Shown piece by piece: positions 53,413 through 64,000 of a stretch of 64,000 nt of DNA; the first letter of the stretch is position 1; each line of letters opens with the position of its first letter. Position numbers and translations under genes: made by a program. The stretch lies in the NCBI GenBank assembly GCA_964006375.1, contig OZ023266.1:62742946-62806945 (forward strand). Reading direction: 5' to 3'. Origin of the DNA: Tillus elongatus. Taxonomy: Eukaryota > Arthropoda > Insecta > Coleoptera > Cleridae. The notes under the pieces were generated by a model. That model was given only the letters and a program-made list of their open reading frames with translations, searched no databases and was not told the DNA's origin.

Positions 53413-54907
53413 CAGGGTTGCACATAAGTTACGCAAAAAGGCCATAACTTTTAATCTGAGAAAGGCATCAGGCTGAAAATATATAAGGTTGCATAACAGA
53501 TTATTTGCGACTATTTGGTGGCATTATCGAAATGTTTTTAAGGACCCACTTTTTGGAGGGTGACAACCCTTTAATGTTTTAAATAACAACATGGGTCATG
53601 CACATTTTTGAAAGTGTAGTCAGCGTGTTTTTTGACGGTATTAATGATTTTTAAGTTACTTTAGCAAGAACGGAAACAAGCGACTTTTTGTGAAATTTAT
53701 TCGGGAAAATGGTAACATCTTACTTTATTGAAGATGTTCAAAGTGGGCCTCTTAAACTTGTTGGCAATAGTAAAGCCTCTTGTCAAACTCATGAATCGAG
53801 TTTTTTTTGCTGTGATCCGTTAGACACTTGTTGGAAGGTAATCACAATTCGGTTTCGAACTGTTTTAAATTGGCAGGCGTATCGTTGTAAGCACCGATTT
53901 TTAAATGACCCCAGAGAAAAAGTCGAGTGGAGACAAATCTGGAGAACTGGCTGGCCACTTAATGGGTCCTTTTCGGTCTATCCGTCGGTTACCAAAGTCG
54001 CATTAAGGCATTCCCTTATCTCTCGACTAAAATGAGGTGGGGCGCCATCTTGTTTGAAGTAAGATTTGGGGAAATCATTTTGTAACAATTCTCTGATACG
54101 GGGCACAATATCTTCTAATAATCTTAGATATCGTTGACTGTCACATAACCTTCAAATAAGAAGGCTCCAGTTACATGATGATTAACATTTTCTTCCCATA
54201 TGTTCAGTTTTTGAGATATTGGGTATGAATTTCTCCTATCCAATGGGAGTTACTGTCAGACCAATATTGACAATTGTGCCTATTTACACCACCACTAAGG
54301 CAAAAGGTAGCTTTATCATAGAAAACAATTTATTTTCAGAAATCTTCATTTTGTTGAATAATCTGAATTATTTGTTCACAAAAATCGGTCCCTGTTCACT
54401 TAGCTGAGCTATATCACAAGAATTAAATAAAGTAAATTAACACACACTGAAGTTTTATTTCACAAGACAAAACGTTTGTTACTGTGGAAGATCAGGCTAA
54501 TAACTTTAAAAAACTGATTTTCTGGGTGAAATTATTCCAAGTTTGTAAAAGCCATGTATTTTAGGGTTTTTTGGTCAGCGATAAATTTACCTGAATAGTC
54601 TCTATTTTACTTCATTTATTTTCGCGAAAAGCCGACTGTATGCGTGCTTTCCAAAGGTAACTTAAAAATAATTAATACCGTTAAGATGTCTACTGAATAC
54701 GCTTTCCAAAAATGTGTCGCGTGACCCATCTTGCTATTTAACAAATTAAAGGGTTTTTACCCTCCAAAAGAGGCGTGCTTTAAAATATGTCGATAATGCC
54801 ACCAAATAGTCGCAAATAATCTATTATGCAATCCTGAATTTTGAATTTAATTCCCTTACCGGTTTAAAGGTTATGTCCGTGTTGCTTTACTTATGCTTAA
54901 CCTGCTG
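53413..54907 (-). mobile_element. Strongly decayed DD41D element with ~250-bp TIRs
   Basis: The left end CAGGGTTGCACATAAGTTAC abuts TA. The right end (complement) CAGCAGGTTAAGCATAAGTA lies near 54907. The arms share tatttgcgactatttggtgg, cattatcgaaat/catattt and gggtaaaaaccct-like blocks. The minus strand near 54070-53850 encodes QDGAPPHFSREIRECLN and the start of a C-terminal half, full of stops. Only the catalytic Asp block is readable. Confidence 0.75.
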
Positions 54908-55363
54908 TTTATATATTTGTGTGTACAGCTTGATTAACTCAAAAACTGACGTTCGGATTTGGAGAAACTTATTAGGGCTCTTCGTTTTTTAGTGTCTTGG
55001 ACAACTTAGTTAGCCACAATCGGACCAACTTTTCCTAAACAAGAATTAAGTTTCTCCGAAAAAAATGTGTACTTCCAAAAATAATGATGTTATTGTAATA
55101 CAATTTGGGACTCGTATTACTTTAACAGAGGCTTTGCTATCGTCCGATAAGCCGATTGTTATACAGCCTATGTATGTAACTACCACCGCAGAATATGACA
55201 ATAGTGTTTCAGAAAAATAATTAAATAAAAATTACGGTGTGCCTCGTCATAACTAAGTTGTCATCCAATCTCTAATATTGCATGATTTAGATGTTAGTAG
55301 TGGATACTTAAACTGTTTTTAGGCATTTCAAGTTGTTACACTGACGTTTGTTTTTTCTTTTAG
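54908..55363. repeat. Partial TA-linked repeat monomer before the Epac exon
   Basis: 54935-55110 resembles the opening half of the repeat monomer (gattaactcaaaaactgacg, ttagttagccacaatcggac, tactataac-like ataatgatgttat). 55110-55363 is intron sequence leading to the acceptor. Confidence 0.45.
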
Positions 55364-55476
55364 ACGTGTCTTTCTGAACAAGAAGAAGCCACGCAGGGTA
55401 TAGAAGCAGACTTAGAATTATTTAGCACCAAGGAGCTGGCATATTTCATGACACTTTTTGACTGGGATTTATTTTG
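55364..55476 (+). CDS. Epac: Epac exon, entry to the CDC25-homology catalytic domain
   Basis: The exon starts after ttcttttag and ends before GTAAGTAAC. It encodes TCLSEQEEATQGIEADLELF followed by STKELAYFMTLFDWDLFW. The FxxxSxKELAYxMTxxDWxLF pattern is the first helix of the RasGEF CDC25-homology domain in Epac. The last two bases (TG) join G at 58634 to give Trp; vertebrate Epacs have Asn at that place before CVHE. The preceding exon is in phase 0, which fits. No lesion is visible. The flanking introns contain DD41D relics on one side and a Tc1 relic and a large palindrome on the other. Confidence 0.93.
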
Positions 55477-55899
55477 GTAAGTAACTTGCAAACCCTTGTA
55501 CGTACTAAGAACTGCATTTTCATTCTAATATGAGCCTTATCTCAGTGAAGTTGACCTAGCCACTCAAAATATGAAATTTGTGAATTTGTGTCATGTAAAA
55601 GCAAAAAGTTTTTTAAAAACCTAATATTTTGTTCTCTGTATGTTACCTGAGAAACAGACAAACAGAAAGGGTTATTTCTAGAGACGTTTTTAGATATAAT
55701 CAGCTTCAAGTTGTCTGTTTTGTAAAATTTGTATTCAACAAAATATACGACGAAAACAGCTTAAGGTAGATGCCCGCTTCCTTGAAATGAAGGTGGCTCT
55801 ATAAAATAAATGATAATATTTGACACTTCATTATTTGTAAGCAAGCCGAAAGTGACATTTCAAATCGTGTTTGTGCATTCGTTTTTATTGACAAATAAA

Positions 55900-56980
55900 G
55901 GTGTCTCGTGGTAAAGCTGTTTCTCAATAAATATGGAAAATGATAATTCAAAACTCAAAAATGTTGCCCAGGTCGCTGACACTGTTAACTTATCGCGATA
56001 TACAGTGCGAAATATTATTAAACGTTATTAAGCCACTACATCTGTGGCTTAGAAACAGATAAATAGTAGTCGCCCAAACTATTCCAATGCAAATTTAAGA
56101 TTTCCGAGAAGGATTATCATGCAAAATTTTAGGGCTAGTTACACCAAATTAAAAGTATTATGGAACCAGCCACCGAATATATGTTTTTCAATAGTAACTT
56201 GTCACAGAGATACTCAAAAACTAGGATTTGAATCTTACAAGGCAAGTTCAAACTGGTTCCGCATTTCATCTGTCTTCCATGCTACATTCCGCAGGCAAAA
56301 GAAAGCCTTTTAATAACAAAAAGGCAGAAAAAGTAGAGGTCCGTGGACAAGGGAGCATAAGTCTTGGTCTCAAAACCAGAGGAACTCAATTATATGGAGT
56401 GACAAAAGTAGATTTGAAGTTTGCTTTGGTGATAGTACTAACCGAGTCATAATAACTAAATAAGACATTTATCACATTAAAAAGAAAGTTAAGTTTCCGG
56501 CTTCTGTGATGATTTGGGGATCTATGTGAGCTAGAGGGATAGGGAATTTACACTTTGTAGATGACGGAACTTACGCTTTGTAGCAGGCATCATGGACGCT
56601 AATAAATAGATTTGCGTCCTTCAAAATAATTTTGAACCACAAATAGGGGAAATGCGGTTGAATATCATCGAATGTATCTTCCAGCAAGACGGTGCCGCTT
56701 GTCATACAGCTAAAAAAAGTAAAAGACTGGATGTTAGAGAACAATATTCCGGTTTTAAAATGGACATCTAGTAGCCCACATCTCTCGTAGATCGACACCT
56801 TGTGGCATATCATATAGAAGAAGTTCCGATCACAGCCCGTAAGAACCGTTCCAGAGTTTGCACGCTCGTTTTGAAGAAATGTGGAACGATTTTACTCCAG
56901 ATCTACTTCATGATAAATGTACCTTTCTGTCTCTTCCAGTAGAAGGTATCGACTTGGAACTACCTGCCTAAAGTGCATTT
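55900..56980 (+). pseudogene. Tc1-like transposase relic
   Basis: Fragments in order: an HTH near 55965 (NVAQVADTVNLSRYTVRNII), IIWSDKSRFEVCFGDSTNRV near 56390-56450 (first catalytic Asp region), KFPASVMIWGSM at 56492-56528, and VKDWMLENNIPVLKWTSSSP near 56720-56780 followed by a stop and IDTLWHII. The VMIWG and PVLxWxSxSPxLSxIxxLWxxI signatures are Tc1-like and not DD41D. Many stops and frameshifts. 55477-55900 upstream is plain intron sequence. Confidence 0.7.
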
Positions 56981-56984
56981 TCAT

Positions 56985-57968
56985 TCAGAAAACTGTGGCA
57001 ACCACGCCGTGGGTTGATTACAAATCTCAAAATAATAATAAAAAGGTCCCATAAATATAAGTCCGAAATCCTGTTGTTTCCGAGATAAAAAAGATTATTT
57101 TTCATATTTCGTGATAAAATGGAGATAGACAAATCAAATTTGATACGCAACGTCCATTCATAAGTTGACATATTATGTGAAATTTTAAGCCTCTCAACCG
57201 ACCAGGGGCGGAGTTATATGAGTTCTTTATAATTCAGTTACATAAAAAATGTTAGTACGGTCCTGCAGAAATCTTTTGTAGGAAATTGTCTTGACTTATT
57301 TCCCTATTTGTCTTGGTTTGTTAGTAAAAAGGTGTTAGAAACAAGTTGAAAAAAATGTTAGTACGGCCCTGTATAAAATTTTTAAAATATGTAGATTATA
57401 CGCCACAAGGTGATTGGGGATCTTAGAATAATCACGAAAGGTTCTATATACATAAGTCCAAAATCCTGATGTTTTCCGGATACAGTGTGTTGAAAAACAC
57501 GTTATTACAAATTATTATAGTCATATAATTTCGTGTTTTTTCGACACATTGCATCCTGAAAACAACAGGATTTTGGACTTATGTATATAGAACCTGTCGT
57601 GATTATTCTGAGGTCCCCAATCACCTTGTGGCGTATGTTTCACATTATTTAAAAATTTTCTACAGGGCCGTACTAACATTTTTTCTTCAACTTGTTTCTA
57701 ACCCCTTTATACTGACAAACCAAAACAAATACGGAAATTAGTCAAGACATACTTTTTGTAGAAAATTAAATGCTATCTTCAAAATTTTTAACAAAAGATT
57801 TCTGCAAATTTGCTTTATCTCAATTTTATCACAAAATATGAAAAATAATCAATTGATTCAAACCTTTAACACCCTGTATCTCGGAAACAACAATTCAGAT
57901 AGGACCTTTTTTGATTATTTTGAAATTTCCAATCACCCCACGGCGTGGGTCCCACATGTTATGAAACA
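56985..57968. repeat. ~0.98-kb palindrome (foldback element)
   Basis: The two halves are inverted copies. Left blocks in order are cacgccgtgggttgattaca, ttgtttccgagataaaaaag, tttttcatatttcgtgataa, tagaaacaagttgaaaaaaa, gttagtacggccctgtataa, cgccacaaggtgattgggga and ggttctatatacataagtcc. Each reappears inverted at 57590-57950. The centre is near 57500. It may be two head-to-head or nested MITEs. Confidence 0.8.
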
Positions 57969-58633
57969 CACTGTATATGTATGTATGTATCCGAGCGATA
58001 ACAAAAAAGCACTCAACTGATTTGAGCGAAATTTGGCACAAGCCTTAATGTCTTTACAATCGCCGGCGAGTTCCTCGTTTAGCTATAACGGACATATTTT
58101 CCCCAAAAAATATACAGAAATATTTTTGAATACGCTATATTTTTAAAAGTATAAAAGTAACTGGAATGTTTAAACTATGCGTTTTCTGGTATAGATACGT
58201 AGATTATATTATAGTTTGTTTTAAAGGTACCGACAGAGAATTGCACACTTTTGAGAATTTTCTAAATTATATAGATACTAAAATTAAATTTACATCAGAA
58301 TTATAAGTAAACAGATCAACTAACTTCACAGACCTTACCATCACCAGAATAACAAATAAACTTGATTTATATATTTTCGATAAACCTTCGCACACTGGTA
58401 CAACCATACATTATACTTCCCATTATCATTACGCACACAAAGTTACAGATTTAGATGATACACCGCTTACCTTTGTCCACTGAAACTTTTCAAAAAAAAA
58501 CTTAATTTGACAAAACAAATCACGGTGAATAACATAGTCTTGTTAGTTGGTTCAACTTCACTTAGACAGTTCTCGTATATGGTTTGCAATAGCAATCGCT
58601 TTAGTAATGAATGGCCCAATATTTTTGTTGCAG
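57969..58633. other. Intron DNA with a partial TA-linked repeat monomer
   Basis: 57972-58150 resembles a monomer opening (tgtatgtatgtatccgagcg, ataacaaaaaagcactcaac, atttggcacaagcctt, gtataacggacatat). 58150-58500 has short stretches reminiscent of Penelope RT (YVDYIIVCFKGTDRELHTFE in broken frame near 58195-58260). I give that only as a possibility. The acceptor of the last exon ends the interval. Confidence 0.4.
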
Positions 58634-58825
58634 GTGTGTTCATGAGTACGAATTGTTGTATCATACATTTGGTAGGCACCACTTTGGACAAATCACAGCC
58701 AACCTCGATATATTTCTTAGAAGATTCAACGAAATTCAGTTCTGGGTTGTAACTGAGATTTGTATGACTACAAGTCTAAGCAAAAGAGTTGCTATACTCA
58801 GAAAATTTATTAAACTGGCAGCGTA
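58634..58825 (+). CDS. Epac: Epac exon, CDC25-homology (Rap GEF) core
   Basis: The exon follows tttttgttgcag and reads W then [58 protein letters not shown] and IKLAA. The YHTFGR, [22 protein letters not shown] and LSKRVxxLxKFIKxAA blocks are core CDC25 sequence, near-identical to animal Epac. The exon end is slightly uncertain. The strong donor GTGAGTAA at 58826 would leave TA of a split codon; an alternative GTAGTG at 58823 would leave GC. The former has the better consensus. The rest of the catalytic domain must lie to the right of the window, since nothing matching it was found before 64000. Confidence 0.94.
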
Positions 58826-59072
58826 GTGAGTAAATTTAAATCAGTTTTTTTTGTAGTAATTTTAACAGAAAAGTTGTTTTTACTCATTAGGGCACAAGTA
58901 CCTTTAATACTACCACAACTACACAATTATACAGTCCGATATGTTTAAAATCAAAATGATCTAAAATATTTAAACCGAAAATATAATTTTCCAAGGTGGC
59001 AACGCTGTTTACAAATTTTTTGTTAAGACCTGTGCAAACATATCTAGAAGATTTCAAGGTATACAAGCACTT

Positions 59073-60295
59073 GTGAAACAAAAATATTTACAGTGTATCT
59101 GGATACACTGCATGATCCACAGAGAAGCTCTGGCTTCCAAAGAGGTGAGTCCTGGTCCGAATAATGTGCTAACGACGGTGGTAACCGTAGAAAATTATAT
59201 AAAAATAAGACTCCTGAAATCAAGAATCTTTTCTGCACTTTGTAAAGACATGGGAGTACATTTAGCATTACTATTTCCTTGCAAAGTTATCACGTGGGAC
59301 ATTTTTGCATCATATTTATGAATTAACTAAGAGATGAAATCACCATTTTTCTAGAAGAGGAAAACCGACCCGAAGCCGAGAGTTTTTGAGATGATATATT
59401 TGTTATGAAATAGAGCTATTTGGTTGACATAATCGAGAAATTAAATACCTTGAATCTTCAACTCTAAGGGGCAAACACTCGTTGTTGGATGCGAGTGAGA
59501 GTTTTGCGTTTTATAGAAAACTGGAATTAAGGGGTGGAAATGTAAAGTAAAAAAAAACAAGAAATGCGTGCAAATGTAGATGAATGTGTTAAAACTTACA
59601 AGGCTGAAGAGCAACATGTAGAAGTTATTTTGTAACCATTGAAAATCACTTAGCCATGCTGGCAGAGAATTTTAAAAAGTATTTTCTTGCTGACTTCAAC
59701 TTGACAGCAAGATAAGACTGAGTTAGGGACCCATTTCAAAATAATCCCGAAGGTCTCTCAACTGCCGAAAAATAAATTTTATAAACAAGTGACGAAATGA
59801 AAAGATAATTTAGTAATAAGTCACTGTTTGAATTTTTGGCCGGGTTGGATGATGAGTTTTCTGCACTGAAAACCAGAGAATTTCGTATACTATTACTATT
59901 TTTAACACCCTACATTTGCGAAACCGGATTTTCTGTGGTGCCTGCTGAAGAGAAAATATAGATCTCCAAAAAATATAGAAAAGGAGTTAAGAGTGCCAAT
60001 TTCTAATATTAAACGCTCTTTCGAAAAACTTTGCTCCACGAGACAGGCTCAAGGGAGTCGCTGATTATTAGTAATCTTGTTTTATCTTAATATTCATAAG
60101 TTAATTATTGAATACATTTTGCAGTACTGATACAATCCTACATTAGTGTATACTATTGAGTTTTTTTAGTAAGTTAAATTTTTTTTTATAATACATTTTT
60201 CCCTATCTCTTCACGCCTTTCATTTAGTTTAACTATCCCGGGAGGGGAGTCTCCACAGGTTGAGAATGACTGGTTTAGATTAAAATATAAGCATT
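59073..60295 (+). mobile_element. Second hAT relic (ZBED/SCAND3-like), old
   Basis: 59100-59290 encodes CMIHREALASKEVSPGPNNV, LTTVVTVENYIKIRLLKSRI and FSALCKDMGVHLALLFPCKV. 59340 onward is frame-broken (near 59660: HLAMLAENFKKYF-like). 59920-60060 gives the C-terminal KELRVPISNIKRSFEKLCST. The interval ends near 60240-60280 with a terminus-like ctccacaggttgagaatgac, comparable to the hAT end at 29036. Its 5' part (BED finger, first Asp) is missing. It lies in the Epac intron after the last exon. Confidence 0.78.
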
Positions 60296-60769
60296 CTTAA
60301 TTTTTACATTTGCTAACGTATTGGCGAATAATGTTCATTTTCTATGCTGAAACCGGACGTGCCTATCGGCATTTCTCTTCTAGCCATTTAAATTATTAGC
60401 AGTTCTTGCTTATGTTTCCTGATTTGTTTTTGTTATTTACTTATCGGAATCGTGTAGGTGGGTTTTTAATAGAACTGTTTGGGTTTGGTCACAAATCCTT
60501 AGAATCGCTGCGTAAGGGTAGCGTAATAATGTAGACTGGAAAAGGCCATAAAATTAGATTTCCTCTTAAATAAACAGTAGGGGTTATGATAATACGATAT
60601 CCAGAAAAGAGAATGAATATGACGCTCCTTCAGATTAACCGTCTTATTTCAGGATCTATATTTAGCCTGCGGTCGAATTGACGTTTGTGTATCTTAGCAT
60701 TTGGTACAGTTGTTATACAACTTCCAAGATGTATCTACGAAGTAATTTTAATTCCTTATGGTTTTTGCA
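60296..60769. other. Intron DNA without recognised features
   Basis: Moderately AT-rich sequence between the hAT relic and the next DD41D element. I see no coding signal, inverted repeat or known repeat copy. Confidence 0.4.
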
Positions 60770-62245
60770 AATGCAGCTTTCGAGAAAAATCGATTTCACA
60801 AATATTATGCTTTGATAATACGAGGATTTAAAAGCGAAACAAACCAAGTGGATTATTCTAATTTTCTAGGATACGTAAAACCAAAGAAATAAAATACGTA
60901 ATAGGTATTTATAGTAACTGTTCAAAGTGTCTACCACTGACACTGATACGCTTTACATAGCGCTTTGTGAGAGACCTCTGAGTTTGAAGCAAAATATTGG
61001 GATTGCCTCTGACTTCGTTAGCAGCGATTTCTGTTCTTTGCCACAACTCTTTACGCGAACCAGTAAGTTCTTTGTAAACTATATATTTTATTTGAGAGCA
61101 AGTATAAAAATTGAGGGAATTGAAGTCGGGACTTCTGGGTGGCCAAGCAAAAATGCTTCCACGACCAATCCAATACGATTTGGAAAAACTGCATCTAAAT
61201 ATTGACGCACCGGTAGGGACAAATGCGAGGGCGCTCCGTCGTTTACGAACCACATGTCTCTTCTTAAAGTTGGTAGAACTTCTTTAAGCAATTCTGCCAA
61301 ATTTTAGTGAAGAAAATTTAAATACAGTTAGCTATTCAATTGGGAGGAAGTTCAAAATATCACCGCACCAAACATTAATTTTAAATGCGTATTGGATGTG
61401 CTTTACTTTTACACGATGGGGATTCTAAAAGTTTCTCAAATGATTATTTTGCCAGTTGAAGACACCACGGCGAGTAAATGTTGCCTCATGGGCAAATAAG
61501 ATTTGCTTAAAAAAACTAGGACCGTGGATTTCCTGTTCTTGTAGAAAGTGGGCAAAACGTAGACGAGTAGGAGGATCTTAAGGTAACAAATTTTGTACAG
61601 AAGTAAAATGAAATTGATGAAGTTTCTCCTTGTTCAAAATTCCCTAAATTATAGGCCGAGTTATGCCTGTAGCAGTACTTAAAAGACGAGTACTTATACC
61701 TAGATTTTATGTCGCTTTAACCAAAAATCCCTCTTTCTGCTCAACCGAAATACATTTTGGAGCGCTGTTATTACATTCCGGACGGAAATATCCTGTTTGG
61801 GCTAGGCGATTGGTGAAATTTGTAAATAGTTTGTGATTTGGCTCTCTTTGGTTGGGATATGATTCGCAATATCTTTGAGCTGAAGCTGTGCTATCGGGGC
61901 GGCAAGGCTGCGGACGAGCCCTGAGGGAAAAAAAGGCAATTGTAATTTTGTTGCGCAAAAACACAGAATGTATATCTCAGTTCATTATTCCAAAACTCGT
62001 TGTGGCGCGGCATTTTTTCAATTTTATCACAAATAATGATTTCTACAGGTAAACCTACACCAAATAAATATTCAGTTACAGCACTCGTCATAATTTATCG
62101 GTCTCTATGGCGGAGAAGATGATATTGGATTTTAAAAGACATAGGCTACTAAATGCAATTTGGTTTGTTTCAGTTTTAATTTCTCGTATTATCAAAACAA
62201 TGTTCGTTAAATCGATTTTTCTTGAAAACCGATCGAGATATCGAA
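60770..62245 (-). mobile_element. DD41D element relic with ~100-bp TIRs
   Basis: The arms 60775-60855 and 62160-62240 are inverted (gagaaaaatcgattt, ttgataatacgagg/gagaaatt, gcgaaacaaacc against its partner). The minus strand codes a broken transposase from 62091 to 60909: MPRHNEFWNNELRYTFCVFA, a frameshift, RPDSTASAQRYCESYPNQRE (DUF4817 type), then HEATFTRRGVFNWQNNHL, YWIGRGSIFAWPPRSPDFNS and the C-terminal RISVSGRHFEQLL. The first catalytic Asp is replaced (AHEATF) and the last block is degraded (SLNFYTC). Confidence 0.8.
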
Positions 62246-62732
62246 ATGAAAGGAGAATACATAGTTTGTGACGAAGTCTATATTTTAAGAACAGCTGTAT
62301 GTACTGGAAACGGCTGTTCGAAAATAAATATAATATAATTCATACAAATAAAAATTCCACGCAGTAAAAATGATTATCTTTATCATTAACATTTCTTAAA
62401 AGTACGCATTTTCGAATTATCGCGGCGGTGTAAAAACATATCTGCAGAGATAAGGATAAGGTATCTTGCACCGATTAAGATGTTTCAGCCGGGGACGGCA
62501 GAGAGAGAATTTAACTACTGAGGTAGATAGTTCACCGTTTGCCGTAGCGTGTTGAAAAATATTTAGCTGGAAATTATATTCAAGAAATAGAGTCAGTTTA
62601 TAGAAGTTGTAGAGGAACGTCAGTATCCCGTACCCCCTTGTCCGTGGTTGTGAGATACAAGTCCGTGGCGTAATAAACCTATCTAACGCCGTCGAGGTAA
62701 GAATATTTTAGTTTTGCCTTATTTGATATAAT
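62246..62732. other. Unclassified DNA left of the putative LTR
   Basis: No gene or repeat recognised. It includes gtggcgtaataaacctatct at 62664-62683, which contains an AATAAA hexamer, and a GC-richer stretch from 62620 that may belong to the neighbouring retroelement. Confidence 0.3.
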
Positions 62733-63299
62733 TGTAGCGAATTTTCGGATATTTTCCCTCAGTCCCCACGTGCCTACCCGTCGACGTCGAGACCACGAGA
62801 TTTAGTGCCGTTCCCCTTCACGATCCTATCCCCTCATTGTTAGCGTGTCGTAATACTTCTGGAAGGTGATGCTGTATTTAACACAGACCTTCTAAGGGTA
62901 TTAACTACGACTGTTCCAAGTCGACTCTGGTCTGGACGCTGTAGTACACAAGCAGGCCAAGGTCGAGTTGGGATACGACAATATCCTATACAGGGTGTTC
63001 CCCTGTAACCCTCCCGCTCCTTATCGACGCACTGACGGCGAGGCGCTGGATCTCTTGTTGTCGACTCCGTCGGCTAGGCGCCTTTTTAGCTATTTGAGGA
63101 GCGCGTCTCCAATTGACCCATTTAACGGCTGCATCCACGGGTTGTAAACCACCGCACTGGAGGTTTCCGTCCGCGTGACTCCCGCATTTTCTTTCTGTGG
63201 GGAATAAGTGATTTCGTTGGCCCGTCACCAGCAATACGACTGTAAATCCACTGGTCCGTTTTACCGTATAATTCACCCCGCAAGTCAGGCCTCGTTACA
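62733..63299 (+). repeat. Possible LTR of a retrotransposon
   Basis: The interval starts TGTAGCG and ends CGTTACA, a near-perfect short inverted pair of the TG...CA type. It is clearly more GC-rich than its surroundings, and is followed after 13 bp by TGGTGGCCC, which could be a primer-binding site. No second copy is in the window and the flanks show no matching target duplication, so it is not a simple solo LTR. An internal acagggtgttcccctgtaac at 62992 is an additional oddity. Confidence 0.35.
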
Positions 63300-63485
63300 A
63301 GTTAGCTGAAAAATGGTGGCCCTTTAAGGTTTTGATAAAATTTTATATTAGACATACCGGGTGAAGGTGTAAATATCTGTGAAATTAGTCGGCGCCCTTT
63401 ATGAGCAACGCGATATTTACAACACGTATCTTATTCTTCGCCTAAAAATACATATCTTCACTAATTTTCAAATTCCTAACCAATA

Positions 63486-64000
63486 CAGGGTGCAGCAAGT
63501 ATCCTTCTATGTATCGGTATCTTTTTTATTTGAGAGCTACAAGGTCGGTAAATTTGTCAAAAATGCATAATTATAAGCTTATTTAAATGCCATTAAGAAT
63601 CGGAAAAAATCAGAAGTTCACAAAATGACTGAAGAAAACCTGAAAATCTATCAAAATCAAGAATCGCTTTAACTTCGTTATTCCCGGTGATTTTGAAAAA
63701 AGTAAGTTCTACATGTAAACATACATATTTATCTACATTTTCATCCAATTCATGATTTTTTTGCCTACCAGAGCTACAATCACCACATTTTGTTTTTCTT
63801 ATGGCCGCCATATTGGAATTTCACATGGTTAGATTGAAACAATTGAATAAACAACATAAAAAATATTTAAATAAACAAAAAACGTAAACAATTAAACATT
63901 GCATTAATTTAAATACTCAAACTGTCTACCATAATCTTGTAGACAGCTGTTGCAGCGGTTTGGTACATTATCAATAGCGCTCCCAATATGCTGTCGTGGC
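63486..64000 (-). mobile_element. Another DD41D element, truncated by the window edge
   Basis: The terminus CAGGGTGCAGCAAGTATCCT abuts TA at 63484-63485. At 63900-64000 the minus strand reads the C-terminal end of a transposase: RQHIGSAIDNVPNRCNSCLQ followed by DYGRQFEYLN and a stop. That is the tail expected for this family, and it matches the position (about 400 bp inside the terminus) seen in the other elements. The remainder lies to the right. Confidence 0.7.

Noticed and set aside
58195..58460. A third Penelope-like RT copy
   Set aside because: A few residues look right in broken frames but no catalytic or GIY-YIG motif could be read; mentioned only as a possibility within the intron entry.
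58823..58826. Alternative donor GTAGTG for the last Epac exon
   Set aside because: GTGAGTAA three bases downstream is a much better consensus; transcripts would decide.

Overview
The window is insect-type nuclear DNA: AT-rich, with split genes, short introns inside transposase genes, long (TA)n tracts and a dense population of arthropod-type mobile elements. The host order cannot be fixed from sequence alone; a beetle or another insect with a TE-expanded genome fits.

One host gene runs through the right two thirds on the + strand. Six consecutive exons (21019-21210, 24650-24883, 36189-36310, 50147-50397, 55364-55476, 58634-58825) join in frame and encode the REM (RasGEF-N), Ras-association and early CDC25-homology regions of Epac, the cAMP-activated Rap exchange factor. 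The upstream cNMP-binding exons were not found, and the rest of the catalytic domain lies beyond the window. The intron after the first exon has the hallmarks of a minor-spliceosome (U12-type) AT-AC intron. Everything else is intronic or intergenic DNA, mostly transposons.

Layout. 1-2830: degraded Ty3/Gypsy-like retrotransposon, minus strand, cut by the window edge. 3500-17460: MITEs and a repeat whose ~1.1-kb monomers are joined by (TA)n tracts; two DD41D mariner-like elements sit back to back in one such tract, and the first (8761-11544) looks intact. 17460-20600: 5'-to-3' length LINE copy, minus strand, decayed. 21019-24883: Epac exons and the AT-AC intron, which holds a DD41D relic. 26810-33657: DD41D element split by a hAT element with a perfect 8-bp target duplication, itself split by a Penelope-like fragment. 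33690-35500: Penelope-like element in head-to-head form with GIY-YIG domain and a candidate hammerhead ribozyme. 36598-40925: another DD41D element and nested palindromic MITEs, one carrying a further hammerhead-like motif. 41110-44245: well-preserved LINE. 44433-47916: element with a two-exon 754-codon transposase of a family I cannot name with certainty. 48000-50050: inverted repeat monomers, a small retroposed RNA-like insert and an inverted-repeat element. 51303-54907: two adjacent DD41D relics. 55900-57970: Tc1-like relic and a ~0.97-kb palindrome. 59070-60295: second hAT relic. 60770-62245 and 63486-end: two more DD41D elements. 62733-63299: possible LTR.

No tRNA, rRNA or CRISPR was seen. 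Biologically, the window is one signalling gene whose introns have repeatedly absorbed transposons, at least nine of them from the DD41D group.
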